64,000 nt of DNA from Drechmeria coniospora (lineage: Eukaryota; Ascomycota; Sordariomycetes; Hypocreales; Ophiocordycipitaceae), in NCBI RefSeq assembly GCF_001625195.1, contig NC_054391.1, forward strand, positions 4,351,157 through 4,415,156. Direction: 5' to 3'. This document shows positions 47,501 through 59,224 of this stretch, in pieces. A model generated the notes under the pieces. That model saw only the letters and a program-made list of their open reading frames with translations, was not told the DNA's origin and made no database searches. Position 1 is the first letter of the stretch. Each line of letters starts with the position of its first letter. A program made the position numbers and the translations under genes.

Positions 47501-50500
47501 GGGCTCATGTGCTCCGTACCGAATGGGTCCAATATCGTACGATTCCCTCGCAACCGACCACCGGGGTAGGGGGTGTCGACAGTAACTATTCGAACAACAA
47601 GGCAACTTTCTTCCGTGGAAGGTACCCAGTACTTGTGGGCTACACGTGCTTCGCCACTGGCCGTTGCCCAACCGTTGTAATCGGCACCTTTAACGCCAAG
47701 ACGCTAGAACGAATGGAGCCAGAATTGCAGACAGGGTGGCCAATCAGCGCGTCGCCTTCACTTTTTCTCGAACTAAGGGTGGGCAGCTCGGGCACCTCCT
47801 CTGCCCGACTTTGTCGCAGACGACTCCATCAGGGAGGTCAAAAATGATGGGCCAATCTCCAGCTCCACATGGAGCGGCGAGTGCTCAGCTTATTCTTTTG
47901 CACCGCGCCCATGTTCGTGGGTTCGTGGACGGAAAACTGCACGTTGAACATGCCCCTCGACATTCTTCTCCATCCACTTCCACCTGGGTTTCGGCTCATC
48001 GCAGCCGGCCCACTCGAGACCCATTGTAAAAAATGCTGGTCCCTGCACAACCGTACAGTACGAAGGTACATGTACTTGATACAGGTGTGTACTTGTACTT
48101 ATTGACTTGGTGCAGACGCATGCAAGTATCATTGTTTCTTGCCGTACTCACTTGCACATAACATCAGTGCCTGTACATATAGGTGCACATTTTCTGGACG
48201 ATATTCAGCATATTTAGAAGTACTGTACAGCACATGAACCTATGCTTACAGTACTTACTTGTACTTGTAGATGCACTGTTTGTAAGAACACAAGTGCCTG
48301 GAGTGCACGTAGGTGTACGGAGTAACTACTACTGTATGTTCGTGTATCCGTACTCCGTACCCCGTACAAGCATGCGAATCCCTACCTGCTACGTACAGTA
48401 CCTGGTAATTAGTACAACTACTGTACTTACAGTTCACCTATAGGTGCTCAGCACAAGGTCAAGTACAAGGCACGGTCAGTCGGTGTGTCCTAGTTCGAGC
48501 AAGTACTTCACATGTACATGTACGGAGAACCTGGCCTTTAGTTGTCGGTGTGCTGTGTTAGTTATACTTACTTATGTACAAGTACTTACGGGTCCTTTTA
48601 CTCCGACACCTCAGCTACTTAGACCCTTCTCGTTTCTTCTTTCACAAAGCGTGAATTCGAAGAACCGGAGAGATTTGCATTGGTGCAATATGCGTACGGG
48701 TGCTACTCGGTACTGTACATCCGTACAGAAACCGACTCTTTCCCGTACGGGCTTGTATTGCTTCCGTTGGACGATCTTCGCTCGCTCCGTATTACAACCC
48801 ATGTTGCTTGTATTCGTACATTCACATGCTCGTGCTTGAACCGTTCTGTAAGTACGAGCGAGGTGCGTGCGTTGCAGGTTGTAGTTGCATACGGAGTACA
48901 GGTACTTGCCTTCTGCACAAGAACTTGCTTGCGGAGCAAGCAGGTACTCTGATGTACTCCGTACATGTACGAGACAGGCAAGGTACAGCCAAGGCACTTG
49001 AAGTACGGAGTACCCGAGTGCGGAGTTCCTATATGAAGTACTGTACCTGGTAACTAGGTCCACACCGACAGACGGGAAGACGCCGGGTTTACCAGCCACT
49101 AAGCTGGTCTTGTGTGTTCTGGGCCTCTGAACTGGGCAACCCGCCATGAAGTAAGTATGAATAATTCTCACTCATTCTATAAAGCAAAAAGGACGTTCAT
49201 CTTCCCCATGTTATGTTGTATTCCCACCCGAATAGGTACTTGTAAGTACTCCGTACTCGAGGACATGCGTGAACTTATACGGAGGATACAGTACTACGGA
49301 GTACTGTATAGTACAGTACATGCACTTGTACCCTGTTGTAGGCAGTAGGTGCAGGCGTTCGACCGGCGTCGTTCCACCCTGACAGCCTGCCAACCCGAGT
49401 TATCATTAATTGCCCGGCACCTGTATTTGGGTGCGATGTACTTAATTTCTAGTAATACATGCACATGCACTCAGCAAAGGTTTGCAGCGCTCGTGCGTTG
49501 TAAGTACTTAAGTAATATTACCGCAAGTGCAACGTTCAACTACCTAGTAATTACCTACTTCAGTACGGAGTGCGGAGTACAGTATGGAGTAGTAATATTA
49601 GCACTCAGAAGCACTGGAGGCAACCACTGCGGGGTATAGTCGCAATACTCCGTTGTTCAAGTACATGTACGGAGTACATGCACCTCGCTTTGTATGGTAG
49701 GAGTCGGCATGAGGCTATCAACACACCTTACTCTAAGTAAGTACAGTACAGTATTACTTAGGTACTTGACTTACAGTAGTTGTACATGTACAGTAAGTAA
49801 GTATGTATACTTATTAGTGCCTGTACTGTAATTACATAGGTACATGTACGTGCAAGTACCAGTGCAGTGGAGTACGCCCCACCGCTTGTACTTGAGTGCC
49901 TAAGTACCTACGTACTGCAAATGCTTTGGATACTTGGAAGCAAGATGTCCACAAGCGCTCCGTATTAGGCAGTCAGTAATTGTACTTAAGTACTGTAAGT
50001 ACAGTAAGTATTTGTCGTACTCAGTGCTGTACTGTAAGTACAGCAGGTGTACGGAGTGCAGTACGTATTACTTGCACAAGTACGTGTACTCCATGCGTGC
50101 ACCTGATTAAGCACGCCCGCGTACAGTGTTGGAACGGGGCACTTCCGCACTCGCTCCGTACTGTGCTGTGCTTGCACTCTCCGTACCGAGTAAGAAAATG
50201 GACACTTGCAGTGCTCCGTAAATCTAATTGGAATGCGGATGAATAGTACTTGTACATGCAAAAACAGCTAATTACGAGTGCATTACAAAGTTGCGAAGTA
50301 TCCTTTCCTTGTAACACAAGCAGGTGTACGGTGTACTTACTGTACTGTAGGTTCTAGTATTCCAGCAGCCGCACCACCGAGCACCAATGAAATACTGCAG
50401 ATGTACAACTACAGTACAACTACTCCGTATTACTCAGTACTTACAGTACAGTGCCACACATACATGTACTTACTCCGCACAAGGACAGTACCGTACATGT

Positions 50501-50700
50501 ACCGTACAAGTACTGTACAGGCAAGTACTGTATTTGTACAGACACGTACTGGTACACAACTATGGCACTTCACATTGAGGTTTTTGCGTGCGTGCACTTA
50601 ATTACAGTTATTACTGTATACTTGTGATGGCGCGTGCGTACTTGCTTGCATAAATGAGGCTTCCTGTACTCCGTACGGAGTAGTAATATTCCTCGTCCTC
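44541..50700. repeat. 6-kb intergenic domain built of GTAC-type short words
   Basis: Over about 6 kb most of the sequence is made of a small vocabulary: TACTCCGTA and its complement, GTACATGTAC, AGTACTTAC, CTTACAGTA, TACTGTA. Copies occur in both orientations, are spaced irregularly and are partly fused. Examples are 44541-44600, 46800-47350, 48180-48430, 49240-49330, 49720-49880, 49980-50080 and 50400-50550. Interruptions (45200-45480, 47430-48000) have ordinary GC-rich sequence. No protein-like gene is supported. The words contain GTAAGT and ACAG, so splice-like signals are abundant by chance. A C-run of about 16 is at 44908-44923. No terminal repeats, transposase or target duplication are visible, so I do not call it a transposon. 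Confidence 0.7.
50667..50682. repeat. Perfect 16-bp palindrome of the common word
   Basis: TACTCCGTACGGAGTA is its own reverse complement: the two orientations of the 9-bp word overlap by the central TA. It sits at the right edge of the 6-kb word domain. Confidence 0.92.
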
Positions 50701-51878
50701 CATATTCGGGCTCCGTCGCCTGCCACCGCCGCCCCTCGCACATTCTCTCCTTGCCATTTGCGTATCCGTGGAGCCGTGCCTCACCATCTGTCTAGTGCTC
50801 GTTCAGAATACGGACTACTGGATCGGCAATCAAATGGTATCTCCGGCTGGTACGTACCGCCCCTACCGTGGACCTTGCTGGGCTCACCACGCCTCCGGAT
50901 AGTCCCCTCCCCTCCAACTCCACCTCCGCCTCCACTTCCAGTCCCTGCCTGCTCTCCGTCAATCTGCAGCCTTTGGGCGTCTTGCAGGTTTCAAAACTCA
51001 AATTCGCAGCCACCACCCTGGCGATTGGACCTCTCCCGCAATCCCGCTTGCTTCCGTCCTGAACCAGGTTGTTGACAACTGGACCCGACGTACCAGTACG
51101 AATCTTGGCCGTCTCAGAGGCGCGGCACGCACACTTGGAGCCAGGTACAGACAGGCTCGCCTAGGCCGACTTCATTTGTGCCACCCTCTCCACCTCACGG
51201 CGAGCACTAAGGGAGACAGACGCTTGCCTTTCGCCCAGACAAGCATTGACACTTGTGCCTCGGATCTTGCATCACCCCATCGTCACTTCGACTTGCCCTC
51301 GCTCGTCCCTCTGCTCGTCCCTCGTCTCCTCCGCCGACCGACCGGTCCTTCGACCTGCCTGTCCTGCCACGCTCCAGCCGATTCTGCCCTGCACCGACGA
51401 CGCCGCATTCCCACCCCCCCTCTTCCCCCTTTCCGCTGTTGCCGTTGCACCTGCGACCTGCAGAAGAAAGCAATCCCCGACGAGGGTGCTCGCCTGCTGC
51501 GCGCCGCCTCCTTCTTGCCTGACCCTTCCATTCAGCCGTCGACGGGTGAACGAAGTCGGCCATCGTCTCACATCATCCGATCGCATGACAACGTGGGCAA
51601 ATCTAAGCAAACCACCTCTCACCCTCCGTTACACGTGCCGTCACTCTGCGCTGCACTGCAGGAGGTCAGGCACCATTCTCGCTCCCTTTGGAGCCTCCCC
51701 CCGACTCGTGCGTCTTGGAGCATTGCGCGGCACGAGCCATCGATCTCTCTCACCAAGCCGCCACAGTCGCCGCACACGCACCCAGGCGCCTGCCTGTGCC
51801 CTCTGCTCGCCGTCAGACCGCTGACCTGCTCTTCCCTTTCTAATCATCGCTGCCCTCGCGGCCGACGCGTTGCTCCCG
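50701..51878. other. Promoter and long leader region of the SREBP gene
   Basis: C/T-rich sequence with many CTC and CCT runs, typical of strong fungal leaders. An upstream ORF from the ATG at 51584 runs to 51824 (80 codons), 54 nt before the SREBP start. Whether it is in the mRNA depends on the unknown transcription start. A 5'UTR intron is possible but not evident. Confidence 0.5.
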
Positions 51879-53172
51879 ATGGCCGAGAACCACTCTCCAG
51901 GTCAGTACGGGCTCGATGAGCCGGTGTACGGTTTCATGGCAGACAACATTCCAACCATCTCCGACACGAACTCGGACCTCTCCAACTCAGCCATCGACCC
52001 CGCCAACCAACCTTATTACGCTTCGTCGTCCAACTGGGACTTTCAGGCCACGCCGCCCTTTGAATCCTTCGACATCGCTGCCTCGACCGCCGCTCCTCCA
52101 ATTCAACCCGGCTCCTCCATGGTCACCCCATGGCCGCTTCCGACGTACCACTCCGAGGCACCTGCGCAGCCTCCTGCTTCTCAACCAGCCTCGTCGCCTT
52201 CCTTCGACGGCCTTCCCAAGCTCGAAGTGAACCAGAGGGCAGCAGCCTACGAGTCGAGCTCGGCCAACACTTCGCAGAACAGTCTGCCCATGACGGCAAA
52301 GCCCCAGGTCCGTGCCGTGACGGCCATATCGCACGAGGAACTTCGAAATATCGCCATGCCCCCTCATCTACAGTACAGCTCGCCCAAGAGCGCGTCAAGC
52401 CCCGAATCTGCCAAGGCTGGAACTGGCTCCTCACCCGAGCTGACCGGCTCCTCGGCTAAGAGAGACTCTCGGAAGCGGAAGATGTCGGACGAGCTAGACG
52501 ATGACGACGAGGTGGATGACGAAGATAAGCCCATCAAGAAGACGGCCCACAACATGATCGAGAAGCGGTACCGCACCAACATCAACGATAAGATTGCCGC
52601 CTTGCGCGACAGCGTGCCGAGCCTGCGAATCATGACCAAGAGCGCCCGAGGCGAGGACACTACCGAGGACCGCGAGGAGCTGCACGGCCTTACGCCTGCC
52701 CATAAGCTCAACAAGGCAACGGTGAGCCAGCCGTTCCTCCTCTCGCCTGTCCACCACCGTGACGTGCTTGACGATGCTGACCAATCCTGTCTTGTCTGTA
52801 GGTGTTAAGCAAAGCGACCGAGTACATTCGCCACCTTGAGAAGCGAAACGGTCGCCTGTATGACGAGAATCAAGCCATGAGGGAGAGGATTGCGGCCTTC
52901 GAGAAACTCTTCATGGCTGGCGCCATGAACGGCTCCATCAGCCCGATGCAACACCCTCTAACACCCAACCAATTTCCACAGGAAGCCCGCCACCAATTCC
53001 CCAACCCGCCCCTGGGCAGACCACACGACGGGGGCCCGAACCCTGCCGGCATGATCAACGTCCCGGAGGACATGAAGCGCATTATATCGGCTCAGATGGC
53101 CGTCGGCCAGCCGTACCCAGTGCCCCAACAGGATTACCGCGGAAATCCGGCCGTGGTCCGTCAGCAGCAGAT

Positions 53173-53207
<35 letters not shown>

Positions 53208-54910
53208 TGGCGCAGAATGGTTGGGCCAACAACGTCAACCCTTACTTCGGCAAGCTCATGGTCGGCTCTCTTGCCGGCCTCATGATTCTGGAAGCCGTGC
53301 GGGAAACCGAAATGAGCAACGAGAATCCTCAGGGTCGAGGACTTTTCGCCTTGCCGGCCCAGCTGCTTGGGAAGGTCTCGTCCGCTCTCGATCTCCATCT
53401 CATGGGCTACCGCATCCATACCTCCCTCAAGATCCTCGTCTTCCTCGGCGCCGTTCTCTGGGTCGTCGTGCCATCTCTATTCGCACCGCCGAGCGATAAC
53501 ATCAAGAAGAAGCAAGTCGCCAACTTGGGGCGCGCTCCGTCACCAGCGTCATCCATCCACGTGCGTCGTCAGGCATGGCTCACGGCCATCCAGACAGTGT
53601 GGGTACCTCGGCACAACTTCTTCCTCGAGGCTGCCGCGCTTGTTCTCAAGACGATGAAGCTGAGCCTGCGCAACTGGATCGGTGTCCATGGCTACCAGAT
53701 GCTGACGGGTTTGACCGAAGAGCAAGAGACGGCCAGGGTCAAGGCGTGGTCGATTGCACTCGACTCGCAGCTTGCCGGTGGCGATGTGGATGTCTGCCGG
53801 AGTCGCCTCATCCTGACGTTGCTCGCATCAGGCACGCTTCCAGACACCCCCTCTCGCCTGATGCTCAAGGCGCTCCATATCCGCATCCTCCTGTGGGACC
53901 TGTGCCGCGGCAGCCAGTTCGGTCTTTGCAATGTCATGGCCGCCAAGCTTGCCAGGAAGCGATGGAACAAGGCTCGGCAGCTGAATCGATCGCTCGTCCA
54001 GCTTCGCAGCGATTCTTCGACCCCCCACGAGAATGAGCTGCCGGAGCATCTTGTGGCCCTCGTCGAGCAGGATTGCGACGACGTGCTCAACGTTTCCGTC
54101 GTCCAGCGCGCCCACAATCTGGCCTTCAATGGGGCCACCGCCCAAGATGTGGAGCGCATCGATAGCATGGATGCCGTGGTGGAGGACACGTCCATCGGTT
54201 CGCCTCTGGATGCCGTCGCGGCCTGGTATTCATGCGAAGCGTTGCATCATGTCTTGACGGCCACTCTTGAAGGTGAATTCGAGGAGGCAAAGGACAGAGC
54301 AGCCGAGGTTGAAGTCGCCGTCAGGGTCGCGCCCATCGGCTCCTCCGCTCATATGCGCGCCGTGCTGGCTAAAGCCGTTCTGGTGGACGAGGGTCGGCTC
54401 GAAAGCATTCGCGTCGCTCGCCACGCCATACAAACAGACCGCATCGGTACCGTCCTGAGCAACTCGGAAGTCATCACTGGGCCGTATTCTCATTCCTCCT
54501 CCTACTGGGATCTCCACCTCTCTCTGAACTGCGCCAAAGCGATTGCCTGCCTCAGCAGGAACACGGATCCGGGTGTGGCGGATGCCAGAGCTCTCCAATT
54601 CATCAGGGCCTTCCCGAAGCCGGAGTACATGTCCAACATGACGCTCCTGGGATTTACCGCTAGCATGGAGTTGATTAGGGAGATAATGGGCTGCGAGGAT
54701 GTGAAGGAGCAGTACGAAATGGCGTTGAGCAAATTGCTCAACAACCTCAGGCTGTGGATGGGCAGACCCAGCACGAGCCGATGTGGAGTCAGCTCGGAAC
54801 TTCGGAACAAGATGATTGAGGAGTGCTTGACATCGGCCAAGGCCCTGGCCGGCCCCGAACACGACGATACTGGATATGGCAGCTTGAGCGAGGCTGAGAT
54901 GAATGCTTGA
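51879..54910 (+). CDS. Sterol regulatory element-binding protein homologue (SrbA/Sre1/SAH-2 type)
   Basis: Membrane-anchored bHLH-zip transcription factor for sterol supply and hypoxia response. Join 51879-52721, 52802-54910 (983 aa); the intron has GTGAGC, CTGAC and TGTAG and lies inside the bHLH loop. The start is the first ATG; the frame extends 9 nt upstream only through TTG. The bHLH-zip spans about 220-318 with EKRYRTNIN, whose tyrosine is diagnostic of SREBPs, and an enlarged loop. A polyQ run (CAG x11) is at about 405-415. Two TM segments, about 430-448 (LMVGSLAGLMILEAV) and 489-509 (ILVFLGAVLWVVVPSLF), frame a 40-residue lumenal loop. The C-terminal 400 residues match DUF2014. In this family the N-terminal half is released by the Dsc ligase route; that is known for relatives, not seen here. 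Confidence 0.95.
53174..53206 (+). repeat. CAG x11 tract coding polyglutamine in SREBP
   Basis: Eleven uninterrupted CAG codons, preceded by three more (53162-53170) separated by ATA, encode a glutamine run just before the first membrane segment. Length polymorphism between strains is likely for such tracts. Confidence 0.95.
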
Positions 54911-55702
54911 TGTCTCAACGGTTAGGCGGGGCAGCACACGGCGTTATGGTTGGGCTGCGTCAAATACCCAGCACTCGAACTTGATTTCCATTTGTTCTCT
55001 TTTTTAACGCCCCGTTTGCTTTGCAAACCCTGTACGACCATGGAACGAGCGGGTTCGTCGACGAGACACCTTGGCTTCTTCACTTTTTCGTTGTCTTATA
55101 CCTATCGACTGCAACATGGTTCTGCATGGGGTTCACTGCTCAGTCACAGTCATGGATGAGACGCAGCGGAGATATAGAGGCGGGGAAAATCGGTGTGCGC
55201 CCAGTGCTAAGTTTGCTCTTATTTTTTCCTTCAGCTCTATTTTGTTCGTCAGTCTCTGCCTTGATCGATCTTGTCGGACAACTTTCGTCCGTCGGCGAGA
55301 GGACCCTAGTAACTGATCGCTGTTTACATTATGATAGCGATGGCTTTTGCATAGGTTCCATGACGCAGCAAAATGACACCTTCGCTCTTCCACGTCTTTG
55401 CTTTGGAGCTATGGACACTTTTGTGACATGGATGGTTCAAGCCTTTGCATTTCTCTTCTTCTAGACCTGATAGTTTCAATTTATTGGTGAGAGACAAGTC
55501 GATCCCGGGGAATTTACAGCGTGTGGTAGGAAACGAGGCGGCGCGTGGAGGCAAGGAGACGTATGAAATACGGACGGGAAAGAATATCTATCAATGCATT
55601 GAAGACTATTTCTGCTCTCCGAATCTAGATTGCACCGTTTCCAGTCCTTCACGACACGTTGCTGGGAGAACAGTATGAGCTCGTTCCTGTTGCAGGTTGT
55701 GC
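54911..55702. other. Intergenic between SREBP and the convergent CFEM gene
   Basis: Probably the 3'UTRs of both genes; T-rich at 54985-55010. A plus-strand open frame at 55021-55464 has hydrophobic content but starts without ATG support and is taken as untranslated. Confidence 0.5.
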
Positions 55703-56046
55703 TCAGTTGCCCTTGCAGAGTGCCTCGGCAGCTGGCAGAACCTTGTCTGCGTAAACGAGCGTGAGCAAAACATCCGCCAACACTGTGCAGGACCATCAGG
55801 GGTCTGACGGTTGGGAGGGAATTCCTTACTGATGGCATCGCTGATACCGCACTTGCCAATGATGCAGCCAGCGGCATCGGCCTTGATCTTGCTGAAGTTG
55901 CCGCAAGCACACTTGATATCGGTGGCACCACAGCCGTTCTTGATGAAGGCGTCCGTCAAGCAGGGGACGGCACACGACGGGATGGTGCCCAGGTCCTGTG
56001 CAGCGACGAGGGAGGCGACGGCGGCGAGGACGATGGTGTACTTCAT
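55703..56046 (-). CDS. Secreted CFEM-domain protein
   Basis: Complement of join 55703-55782, 55830-56046 (98 aa). A signal peptide MKYTIVLAAVASLVAAQ precedes the CFEM domain, which fills the mature protein. All eight cysteines are present in the family spacing: C-x3-C, NGC, KCAC, GC-x4-C, then LC near the end. The 47-bp intron (GTAAGG, CTGAT, CACAG) is required: without it the last cysteine is lost and the frame runs on to 55606. The aspartate of the ATDIKCACG motif, which in haem-binding CFEM proteins is the iron ligand, is in place. No GPI-type hydrophobic C-terminus or TM is visible, so it should be a free secreted protein. CFEM proteins serve in haem uptake or host interaction; which one cannot be told here. 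Confidence 0.92.
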
Positions 56047-56177
56047 GATGGCGGTGGCAAGTTCGCACGATGAGTCAATGGTATTGGCTATGAAAAAGCG
56101 GTTGAAATCTCTCTGCTATGAGTCAGTAAATGAGTATCTTCACGATCAGGTGCTGATAGGATGCGAGAAATGGTCGC

Positions 56178-56184
56178 TTTTATA
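56178..56184 (-). promoter_or_regulatory. TATA box of the CFEM gene
   Basis: TATAAAA on the minus strand, 132 bp upstream of the ATG at 56046, in AT-rich sequence. Position suits a highly expressed secreted-protein gene. Confidence 0.55.
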
Positions 56185-57790
56185 TGTAAGTGCGGACACA
56201 CCGGCAGAGCGTTGCGGCTATTTCCATTCCATGCAGCTCGTTCTTCATCACACACAGGAGTTGAAACCGCCTCGGTTAAGCACATCGCATAGGCATGAAT
56301 AATTGGCCTTGGGATTTGAGTTTCCTTGTACAGAACGGCGGCGGCATGGTGACTCGCTACTGTCACATAGTAGCGCCAACACGAAGTCCGGAAATGGTTC
56401 GCCACAGGGCTTTCTTCGTGCCTTGACCAGAGAGGAGTGAGCGCTTGACCACCCTCGAGAGGCATCGACCCCTGCGACTTCCTCATGCCGTTCGTGCGGA
56501 GTGCCGTCTCCAACCGTTAGGATGCTACCCTGGCCCATAGCTTCCCTGCGGTTGTGCGCTTATCAAAAGGGGGGGATGGTTCGGTTGATCGGAAGCTGGG
56601 CGACAGATCTGAGTCCTGTACACACATCCACATATATACGTATATGAATACACACACATATATATATGTAGTGGCACGCTTTGAGATTGCGAAATGATTG
56701 CTGTCTAATACACGACAGCGAAATTGCACAAATCTGCCTCCATTCACAGCAGCTCTAGGGAGTGATTGAGCCCGAAGCACTATTACCTCGAATTGGAAGC
56801 TGGACTGTCGAGTGGCAGGTCGCATGCCAAGTGGGTTATGATATCTCACCTATTCGAGGAGCCTACGATCTATAAGGGACCCAACATGCTGACGATCCGA
56901 TCAGCTCAGCTAGTGCTCTGCAGACCCGCAGATCATTCCAAGGAAGGTTCCTGAGGCCGGTCGTTGTGACCCGATGACGTGAGTGTTGGCATGAGCTGCA
57001 TCGCAAAATATCGCCGAGATAAGAGTTAGACCGAAGGAGCAAGCCTCAGATGGCGCCGACTGTGAATTGCCCCGAAAATCAACTGGAAGTCTTTTCGGCC
57101 AGTGAAAGGGATCCATAGTCGCGCACGGTTTGTTTGCTCGTCTCATCAGTACATCACGTAGGCACTCAAGATATAACAGGTCGGAAGAGGATCAGAAGTC
57201 TGGTCATCTAGCCTTCCATGTTTGTGCCGGTCAGAATAGTACGATAGCACAGAAAATTCCGGGCATCCTGGTGATTCCAGTCTGCCTATCAACCGTTCAC
57301 AGAGGGCCGTCGCCAAAATAACGCAGCAGGGGACAGGAGGCATATTTCCGGACACTCGTGGTGCTCTGTGGAGTCTCGACCCGCCTTTTCAACGACTCTA
57401 ACCAAGGTTCGCCCTCCCTGGAGCCTTGTCTGGATATTCGCGATGCACTGCAGAGTCATAGCATGCCTATTTAGCTTGAATGCAGAAGAGCATTGGTTGG
57501 CAGGCCGGCTCCTCTTGGGTGGGCGGGTGTACTTGGGTGCCCGCAAGGTGCACACCTCTGTGTTGGGTCTCGGCGGATTGGTGGGCGTAGGAAGCTAACT
57601 CGACACTCCCAAAGTCTTGTACGCCGGAGCTGGTAGATAAGTGGCATCTCGTCGAGGACTAAGGGTTTCGGTTCAGTGTTGTGCAGACAAACGTCATGCT
57701 CCATCTGGCCACGGGTAGCCCTGTAGTAGGGAATGCTGATCATCGGATGTCGGTATCGAGCATGGCGCTGCAGGTACAGCATTTAGCAGG

Positions 57791-57960
57791 CACGATGGTT
57801 GGCAGGCACGATGGTTGGCAGGCACGATGGTTGGCAGGCACGATGGTTGGCAGGAACGATTGTCGGCAGTATGATGGCTGGCAGGTGCGACGTTGGCAGG
57901 TATGACGCTTGGAAAGCGCGATGGCTGGCACAACCGAGTGTTGGCAGGTCAGCAGGTACG
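57791..57960. repeat. 16-bp minisatellite, four exact and about six diverged units
   Basis: Units CACGATGGTTGGCAGG occur four times exactly (57791-57854), then in degraded form (GGCTGGCAGG, GACGTTGGCAGG and similar) to about 57960. The unit is not a multiple of three. Confidence 0.93.
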
Positions 57961-58388
57961 ACGTTTTGGCAAGGTACGCCTGTTATGGTAGAGAAATAAT
58001 AGTGCCAGAATTTCTTGGTGCGATATTTATTGTGCACAGAACCGTGGACGAACCGGAAGGTCACCAAGGACGCGCAATTCAGTCGCGCAGTCATGGTGTA
58101 ACCCGCGCAAGGTATTTTAGTACTGATGGTAGCTCAGTACTTATGTATGCGTTTATTTGATTTGGACGTCGAATGGTAACTGCCGGTTTGGTATTACGGC
58201 GGAGGCTGCGGCGAATAAGAAGCAGGACATGCCAACACTCGTTAACGGCAGGCGCCACCCTGTCACCCCACCTGCACTTGTACCTGCACCTGAACCTCGA
58301 CGCTAACAGCGGATCTCGAATCGTCCGTCACGACCGTCACGACAACCTTCACCAACAACCGATCCTCCCCCCGCCAGGCCGCATCGAA

Positions 58389-59008
58389 ATGGCCTCCCCT
58401 GCTCCACCCTTTCCCTTCCCCCGCGAGTACCACTTCCCGCCCTTCTTTACGGCCCAAACCAACCTCACGACACGTCACGCCCAGCTCACCAAATGGTCAG
58501 CCCTCGTCCTCGCTTACGCACGACATCACCGCCTCTTTCGTCTCGTCCTATCCGAGGCTGCCGATTCGGATCTCTTCTTCAATGGTCGTATCGATCGCCG
58601 CCTAGCCGTGGCCGATATTCGTCAGGTCATAGACTTCCTGCGCAAGGACGGCCGGGCCGAATTCCTCCCGCCCCCCCCGGGCACCAAGGATCCCGCCGCG
58701 CCCGACGTCGTCTTCGTCTACTGGCGCAAGCCCGACGAGTGGGCCGCCCTCGTCGAGGCCTACGTGGAAGATACGGCCCAAAAGGGAAGCGTCCTGACGT
58801 TGTACGAGCTGACTGAGGGCGAGGGCACGAGGGGCACTGGTGAGTGACGGCCGTCTGCCTGCCTACTTGGCAATGCTGACCAGATCGTCTGTCAGAGATT
58901 CATGGCATGGATAGCGACCTCCTCCTCAAGGCCCTCAACATCCTCGTCAAGCGTGGCAAGGCCCAAATCTTTGGCCAGGAGGACTCACTCGGCGTCAAAT
59001 TCTTCTAA
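58389..59008 (+). CDS. VPS25: ESCRT-II subunit Vps25
   Basis: Endosomal sorting subunit: two copies bind the Vps22/Vps36 stalk and recruit Vps20 of ESCRT-III. Join 58389-58839, 58896-59008 (187 aa; yeast 202). The 56-bp intron has GTGAGT, CTGAC and GTCAG, phase 1. The N-terminal winged helix begins with the family start PPFFTAQTNLTTR and KWSALVLAYAR; the second half holds the helices around VFVYWRKPDEWAALVEAYV and the C-terminal winged-helix part after the intron, LKALNILVKRGKAQIFG, ending in FF. The start is the first ATG after a C/T-rich leader. Convergent with the BRCT-protein gene, 216 bp apart. Confidence 0.93.
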
Positions 59009-59224
59009 CCATCTAATCATGTACAGCAATCTATCCACATCGCTACCCAGACATGCTCTACACTACGCCAATGCAGGATACGAAAGGACGGGAAAGAACC
59101 CGGCGACGCTGGCCTGGGCTACTAAACCAGGGGAACACGCTCTCGAACTCTCGAGCAGCCACAGGGGCCCAACGCAACAACTCCCATCATTTGACGCGTC
59201 AATGGAAACCCGCCTGTCATGAGC

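Larger units (their letters stand above)
56047..58388. other. Intergenic with a minisatellite
   Basis: The left end is the CFEM promoter. The rest up to 57790 has no supported gene; a short AT-rich tandem (TATATA, ACACAC) lies at 56630-56670. The minisatellite at 57791-57960 follows. The last 150 bp are the VPS25 promoter and leader, C/T-rich. Confidence 0.5.

Noticed and set aside
55021..55464. Hydrophobic plus-strand frame after the SREBP stop codon
   Set aside because: It has no ATG in good context and lies where the 3'UTRs of two convergent genes are expected.
57681..57905. Open frames across the 16-bp minisatellite
   Set aside because: A 16-bp unit shifts frame each copy; the frames are by-products of the repeat.
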